Part shown: positions 58,431 through 64,000 of the stretch, piece by piece
Layout: every line of letters begins with the position of its first letter
Position numbering within the stretch: position 1 is the first letter of the stretch
NCBI GenBank assembly: GCA_944472155.2
Contig: OX235272.1
Location: 99,392,020-99,456,019 of the forward strand
DNA: 64,000 nt
Source of the DNA: Trichobilharzia szidati
Taxonomy: Eukaryota; Platyhelminthes; Trematoda; Strigeidida; Schistosomatidae
Reading direction: 5' to 3'
Translations under genes and position numbers: made by a program
Notes under the pieces: generated by a model
Database searches by the model: none
The model's input: only the letters and a program-made list of their open reading frames with translations
What the model was told of the DNA's origin: nothing

Positions 58431-58450
58431 CTCTATCTTAAAAGGGGAGG

Positions 58451-58753
58451 TATAAGGAAGAGGCAAAACACATGCAATTATCAGGTCATCAGTCAAGTTA
58501 TTATCGCGTTATTAGCAAGTCGTTAGAATGAAATTGTTCCTGCTTCTGATTGGACGCTTGCACAATTCAAACTCTCACCCGGATTGGTTGATTTCCAGTC
58601 TACCTTATTTCCTGTATGCATACAGTGAATTTTGTCATAGTAAATGAACCTGGATTTACCATTGATTCTCCTTATGTTCTGCTTTACCAGTAAAGTGGAC
58701 ACTCGTCAGTAGTTAAGCAGTGACCTGATGACAAAGTATCTAGCACCATAACA
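58451..58753 (+). repeat. 3' LTR of element N
   Basis: 303 bp after the polypurine tract; followed by GTAGT. Confidence 0.88.
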
Positions 58754-59252
58754 GTAGTCGTAGTGTTTCTAGTCAGTTGCGTTGCGCTAGTGAAATGTTT
58801 GAGAGTAGTTAGTTAGATAATTTTATGGGAGAGGGCAGATTTTGTGCGAGATGAGGATATACTACTTATTAGGAAGTGGTGATCGCAACGGATTGCATTT
58901 TCGCCACATCCGAAATTTCCAACTACACCCCCACTCTCTGTGCTCCATGCATACACCCGAACCAACCCACTTCAGCCAACAATCTCACACTCACTGTGAA
59001 GCCACGCTAGCTAGCACATGTGCACACGCAACACACCTATCGAAACACCGATCAATGTCACATATCACTAACAACGCTAACCAAAAACAATATCACAACA
59101 CTTTCACTCCCTCATTCTCACACATCTAGAAGAGCCAGTCAGTCGTGTGAAAACCTCATACCACAATCAGTCGAGCATATTGCGAAACGCTGACTGGTTA
59201 GCATAACAAAGGACCTTCTATCCGATAACTTCGGATTCTATAGTTATTTGTC
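58754..59252 (+). repeat. Last array unit, internally deleted
   Basis: Resumes the unit at GTAGTCGTAGTG, jumps near 58898 from GGATTGCA to TTCGCCACATCC (loss of about 0.4 kb including the CT/GTCT tract) and ends at about 59252 within ATAGTTATTTGTC. TGCA occurs at both deletion ends. Confidence 0.85.
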
Positions 59253-62200
59253 GTCATTATTTACAGTGTTATATATATATATGTATATAGTTATTCCCAT
59301 TTGTTCCACAGCTAAATATTGTTTTGTGTCACTATTTTTGTTTGACGATACAACCCTGATTCGTAAGCAGAATAATGGCATTTGCTCTTCATCGGATTTC
59401 TTCATATATAATATAGAGATATTATGTCCTCTTAAATTCTTATTAATTGAAATTTTACGAATATTGAGATTTGTCATACGCAAGTGGACAATGAAATATG
59501 TTAATATGTTTCAGTGCCACCTTTTCGAGTTTTATAGAACTATTCGAAAAGTAAAACGCAGGGTTCATGTCAATGTGAGATTCTTTTTCACATGTAGAGG
59601 TCAATACTGGAACACTACACTTTAGCATGTATATAGACAAGTTTTAGTTGAAGGTAGTATTCTAGACAATGATTTGTAACTGAAATTTTGAACCAGCTTT
59701 ATTTTATCTTGGATAAAGCCGAGCTCAGCTCACCCAGTTATTTTCAAAGTAGGACATAACATAGTGTAAGATCAATTCAATTCCCATCCTTGAATCAAGT
59801 CAACCCCTCCCGGATCATCCTAGCGTTGTTGCAACCCACTTATCCATGCCTAACGTGTCCATCCCCCCTTGTTTAATGAACTGTGTGTGTTTTTACAACG
59901 ATCCGTTTAGTCAGACAGTTGAACTCATGACCCAATCAGAGTATTTTTGTGAACTGTTATTTTGCTGACCCATGTCTTACTTTGTACTATTCTGTCGAGT
60001 TTATCTTATTTATTGATCTTCATCTCTATCAGCCTATCTGGTTAAGTAGCCAGTTAAATTCTATCTTTGTGCCTATGCTCTGTCTATCTCTTACTTGGGT
60101 TCATTCTTCTACTGACTGCTTACCTGAACAGTCGTGTCTGATTCCGGCTAGTTTGCAATTTTGGCTTTAACGTTATTCCGCTCTGATAGCGGTACCTTGC
60201 TTTCTGTTAAGCGTTGTGCTTTGTACTCTTGAAACCGTTAAGGTTTGTTGTATATATATAATTATTGATTTGTTTATTAATAGTACCGTAGAAACAGTGA
60301 CCGGCTTCTTGTTTGTTCTGGACCGGGATAGCCTTTATCTACGCGTGACTTAATTTCAAGCGATATTGCGCTTACACATAGGCTGCCAAAATTGTTGCCT
60401 ATTGATTTAAAGTATTTACGAAGAATATACTTATGATCAATTTCAGACTAATGAGACTGTTAATTGATATATATATATATATATATATATATTTCAAACC
60501 TCAATAATATTGTATTGTGTCTATGTCTCCATCTGATGAATAACTATTTTTAATTTTTCACTGTTGCACTAACATTGTATTGTTTTTCGAGGCAGTCATT
60601 TGCGTTTACATCATAGGTAAGCTAAGACCATTTGTCTGTAAGGCATAAGAAACCTGTAGGCAGATTAAGTCCTGAAAAGTCATTTAGTTGAATTTATACT
60701 CACTGGGTAAAACATTGAGACTACTTTCCTTCGACATGTGAATGTTTTATTGTTTCAAGCATTTCTGTTCTTTTCTTCTGTTTATCAGTTTCATTGAGAA
60801 GGCTAATGGTTTTTCAGAGACCATATACATACACCTAAAAAGCTAGATACAGCGAAAACACCACAGTCTATTATTACTCCTAATAAAAAAATACAGCAGA
60901 TAGTAATCACGATATTGATATGAAAAATTACACCTTCTTCCAACTATGAATTCTGTAACGAACTGCACATTCGTTTTAAATTCGTTCCTTCACATTAAGA
61001 TCAGTTTATGAAACTCAAACTATTTCACATAACTCAATAAACAATTAATCACGTTTACGAAAAAGAAAAAAGATGTTTTAACCAAAGAGGACAACAACAA
61101 CAGAGAATCCGACAAAATAGCTACTTGGAATATTTACATTGTTTTCTATGCTAACAGAATTGGGAATGAAACAGTTCGACTCGCTTCACAATTGCCTCTT
61201 CTTCAACTGGAAAATCCTGTTTTCTGCTAGAATAAATCTAAATTTACAAAGCAAAACATACAATACAAACAAATAATCTGGGGTACATAGCAAACGACAA
61301 AGGCAAGTAGATAGTCTATGTCCAGGTAAAATAATTAATAAAGAGGGAAAGTATGCAGAAATCTCAATGAATATGTCATTGATATAATTCAATTAATATG
61401 CTTAAATGACTGATTAACATTTGTCGTCATTCTGATGAATATATATTTATATATAGATAAATATAATGCTAATTTGATCTCATTATACACAAAGTACTAG
61501 ATAATTCCATCAATCACCTACTTGCATTCATCTCAGTAGTATCGAAAATTCCAAAGATAATCAGCTGGGGAAAATACTTCTTTTGTTACACAAACATGCA
61601 TGTCTGTATGCATGTGTATGTGTGTGTGTGTATCTTCACTACTAAAAATTCATCTACTCATCCATTCATTTCTTTGATTCTTATGACTTACCTTTGATTT
61701 TCACCTCCCTAAATATTTGATCCTCCATTTTCTACATATATGTATTCTGTCTATTCTGAAGAGGCAAATATAATTAGATTAACAGAAAAATATTTTTGAG
61801 GTCAGAAAGAATTCTATTCTGCATAGATAACAAGTGAACTGTAAAAGCTCAATTATTGTACCATAAATATTTTATATGAGCATTATTTTTAGGGTTGTGT
61901 TGTATTCATCACTGTTATTGTCATTTCTACTAATATCATATTTGTTATCTGTATACTTTGTGTGTGTGTGTGTGTTATGTGTCTGAGTCGTTGCGGTTAC
62001 GCTTGTCTATCTTCTAATCAAAGTTTCAAGATACATTTATTTCAACTAAGTTGATAGTATATGCTGAATACAGTGATTCTCCTAAACATGGAAGTAAAGG
62101 ATTATTGTTTTACAGAAGAGATGGTTATTCATTAAACTAATCACACACTACACCTATCTATCCTAAGATTTGATGGCATATGTAAAAGTATCCAGAACCA

Positions 62201-62930
62201 ATGGTACTGAAGTCTTGAAAAAAGTTCATAGATTATGTGTTTAGGTGCACAAGTAAAAGTATCAACAGCAAGAATAATCAAGAGTTGACGGCTAGCAGCA
62301 AGACTCTATTTAGTGGTTCCGCTGAAGAGTAGAAATATGTGAAGTGTGAGGCTTCTTTATGAACTCAGAAACGCATGATCATTGTACTTCTCAAGTTTTT
62401 CTACACTCTGACATATTTTATTTAAGATAATTTTTCCACAAATAGCTATCAAACAGCTATTAGAATTTTTATTTAGTGTAGGAACTGTGGAGTAAACCGC
62501 AGATTGCATTTGCAGTTATCTTACTGGTAACCCTGATTGTGTATTTAAACCCTTCAATAACTCATCAACAGCAGACTGTTGATTAGACCTTAATCACACT
62601 TTGTTCATGGAGGGTAGAGTACTAGGCTAGCATCACGTACCTAAAGAGTTGAATCTTCTCACGATCAAGGCTTTTGCTTAGATTTGTATCACCATTCACT
62701 TACGGTAAATCGGTTAGTTAAAGTTCAATTCAAATAGCCTGATCTATAGTCAGTCATCTAATTCACTTCTCAAATTGAGTATGATCATGATCAGGAGGGA
62801 GAAATGTGGTTTGGCCACTGCTGTGATGGTGATTAGTAAGCCGTTTCTTAAGTTCAAACATGACCTCAAGTATTAGCTGGTTGCAGGCAATCGGCAGGAA
62901 GCCTTGCTCGGCCTAGGTTTCGTGCTAGCT
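59253..62930. other. Non-coding flank with simple repeats
   Basis: No gene found. It holds an AT run (about 60468-60492), TG/GTGT runs (about 61610-61632 and 61960-61974) and a weak tRNA-like stretch at about 62608-62665 that could be an old SINE. Several short frames have no family features. Confidence 0.5.
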
Positions 62931-63669
62931 GACACTCACCAGTCAGCAGGGCGTATCCGCAATCTTGAAGGAACTCATGTTCCTTCTGAGATTCCAGCCT
63001 GAATCATCCAGTGCCACCTGCAGTCAGAGACGTTATCACTGAGCAGCTTTTCAAGCTCGCGATTGACCTCCTGTAGGACTGTATTGGGTATTTTTGATTA
63101 GACACTAGTTTAATGTGCCTAGTCCTATCTTTGGTGCAGACTAGATTCGGTCAATCAAGTTTTAAATGAGGCCATCATGCTAGGTGGCTGGCCATCACGG
63201 TGCACCGGGTGAAGCGGAGTCGAATCTCAGAAGGGAGACGAGTTCCTTCAAAGTGGCAGTTACGCCTTGCTGACTAGTGAGTGCCAACCAGTACAAAACC
63301 CAGGTCCTGGCAAGGCTGCCTACCTATTGTCTCTAACCATTTAATACCAACAGTTCACATTGCAGCGTGATGGTGAGCCACCTAGTAGCACAGTAGCCAC
63401 ACTGCAAACGTGGCCGTTAGAATTCATTCAGAACAAAATAGTTATACCAAACAATTGTTTTCAATAAATTCTTCTTCAGGCTCTACAATTATAAATCCAT
63501 TAATTTAAGCATACAATAGCCAGTAAAGGCAAATTAGAATCAAATCAGAGAGTGTATTGTGGAACAATTATAAGATGGGATGGAACAATAGTCAGTTAGA
63601 ATTTAGTCTACACCAAAGATAGGACTAGACACATTACACTAGTAACTGACTAGTGTCCAGTCAAAAATA
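62931..63669. repeat. Interleaved inverted repeats
   Basis: 62931-62994 is complementary to 63222-63284, and 63091-63143 is complementary to about 63604-63669, with several mismatches in each pair. The two pairs interleave rather than nest. I see no coding capacity and no terminal duplication. Confidence 0.6.
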
Positions 63670-63988
63670 ACCTCGAGTGAAAGAAATTAAATTAATAGCC
63701 AACCAGCAAATGGGCCTCATAGCTCGATAGCCAGTATCCGGAGGCTGCTGACAGCCTTCAAAATACGTTTGGATGAAGAAATCACGTTAGCAGACATTTT
63801 TCAGCAATGACATAATTAAATACTTCAAAACACTTGTCCGGTTTTGTTATTAAAAAGTAGCCATCATGAGAACAACAAGGACGGAAGTATGTCAGGCAGT
63901 TCGAGTAGTAAGATGGAAGGAAGGAAAAAACCAAGAAGAGTTAACTAAAAACTGATATTAAAACTGAAAGTGATAACCACTGTGCGTC

Positions 63989-64000
63989 GGTGGCACAGTG
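63989..64000 (+). mobile_element. Start of a second tRNA-derived SINE copy
   Basis: GGTGGCACAGTG at the window end equals the start of the SINE at 13610-13794 (there on the minus strand). Only 12 bases are visible. Confidence 0.5.

Larger units (their letters stand above)
53886..58753 (+). mobile_element. Element N: decayed gypsy retrotransposon (lineage of K)
   Basis: 303-bp LTRs (53886-54188, 58451-58753), target duplication GTAGT (53881-53885, 58754-58758), primer site TTGCGGCGGGG after the first LTR, gag, pol and polypurine tract AAAAGGGGAGG. The LTRs differ mainly in their first 13 bases and near their end. At least four disabling changes in the coding part show that it is older than A and F. 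Confidence 0.92.

Noticed and set aside
60468..60492. AT run as an origin or regulatory element
   Set aside because: Ordinary dinucleotide microsatellite without supporting context.

Overview
The window looks like a repeat-rich chromosomal stretch from a blood fluke (family Schistosomatidae: Schistosoma or a close relative such as Trichobilharzia). The base composition is AT-rich. The mobile elements are the set known from these worms: Ty3/gypsy elements of the CsRn1/Boudicca/Gulliver type with a CHCC Gag knuckle, a second gypsy lineage with CCHC knuckles, Penelope-like elements with a GIY-YIG-type C-terminus, CR1-like and RTE-like non-LTR elements, a tRNA-derived SINE and a degraded SM-alpha-like hammerhead SINE. 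I see no complete host gene. This assignment is inference from element families, not from a marker gene.

Layout. 1-7116 (minus): a DSCC1-like (DCC1, sister chromatid cohesion) reading frame without introns, split by a 6.28-kb gypsy element (A, 661-6937) with identical 389-bp LTRs and a CCCC target duplication. 7117-11235: mostly non-coding, with candidate exons of an unidentified plus-strand gene at 9192-10658. 11236-18783: two CR1-like elements in opposite orientation (C plus, D minus) sharing about 2.1 kb of apparently identical sequence and ending at the same internal breakpoint; C also carries a SINE. 20955-22721: a short gypsy element (E) whose interior has been replaced by a glutamine-rich coding segment that looks like a captured host transcript. 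23926-27935: fragments of non-LTR, Penelope, RTE and gypsy elements. 28518-33713: an intact gypsy element (F) with open gag and pol. 34359-36237 and 43308-45211: two apparently identical partial gypsy copies (H plus, J minus) flanking Penelope fragments and a gag-protease-only gypsy derivative (K, 39932-42905) nested in a Penelope copy. 45212-45711: assembly gap of 500 N. 45712-59252: a tandem array of about 1.6-kb units interrupted by a rearranged gypsy element (M, minus) and a decayed gypsy element (N, plus). 59253-64000: non-coding sequence with simple repeats, interleaved inverted repeats and the start of another SINE copy.

How the parts work together. The CsRn1-type elements (A, F, H, J) share a TGGTGAGCCC primer-binding site, a Gag with a CX2HX9CX3C knuckle, and pol in the -1 frame behind a GGGAAAC slippery heptamer followed by a stem-loop. 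F and H also carry a splice donor in the leader upstream of gag. Element E has the same leader but is joined, at that donor position, to foreign coding sequence, which suggests transduction through a spliced read-through transcript. F is the only element here that looks capable of making all its own proteins.
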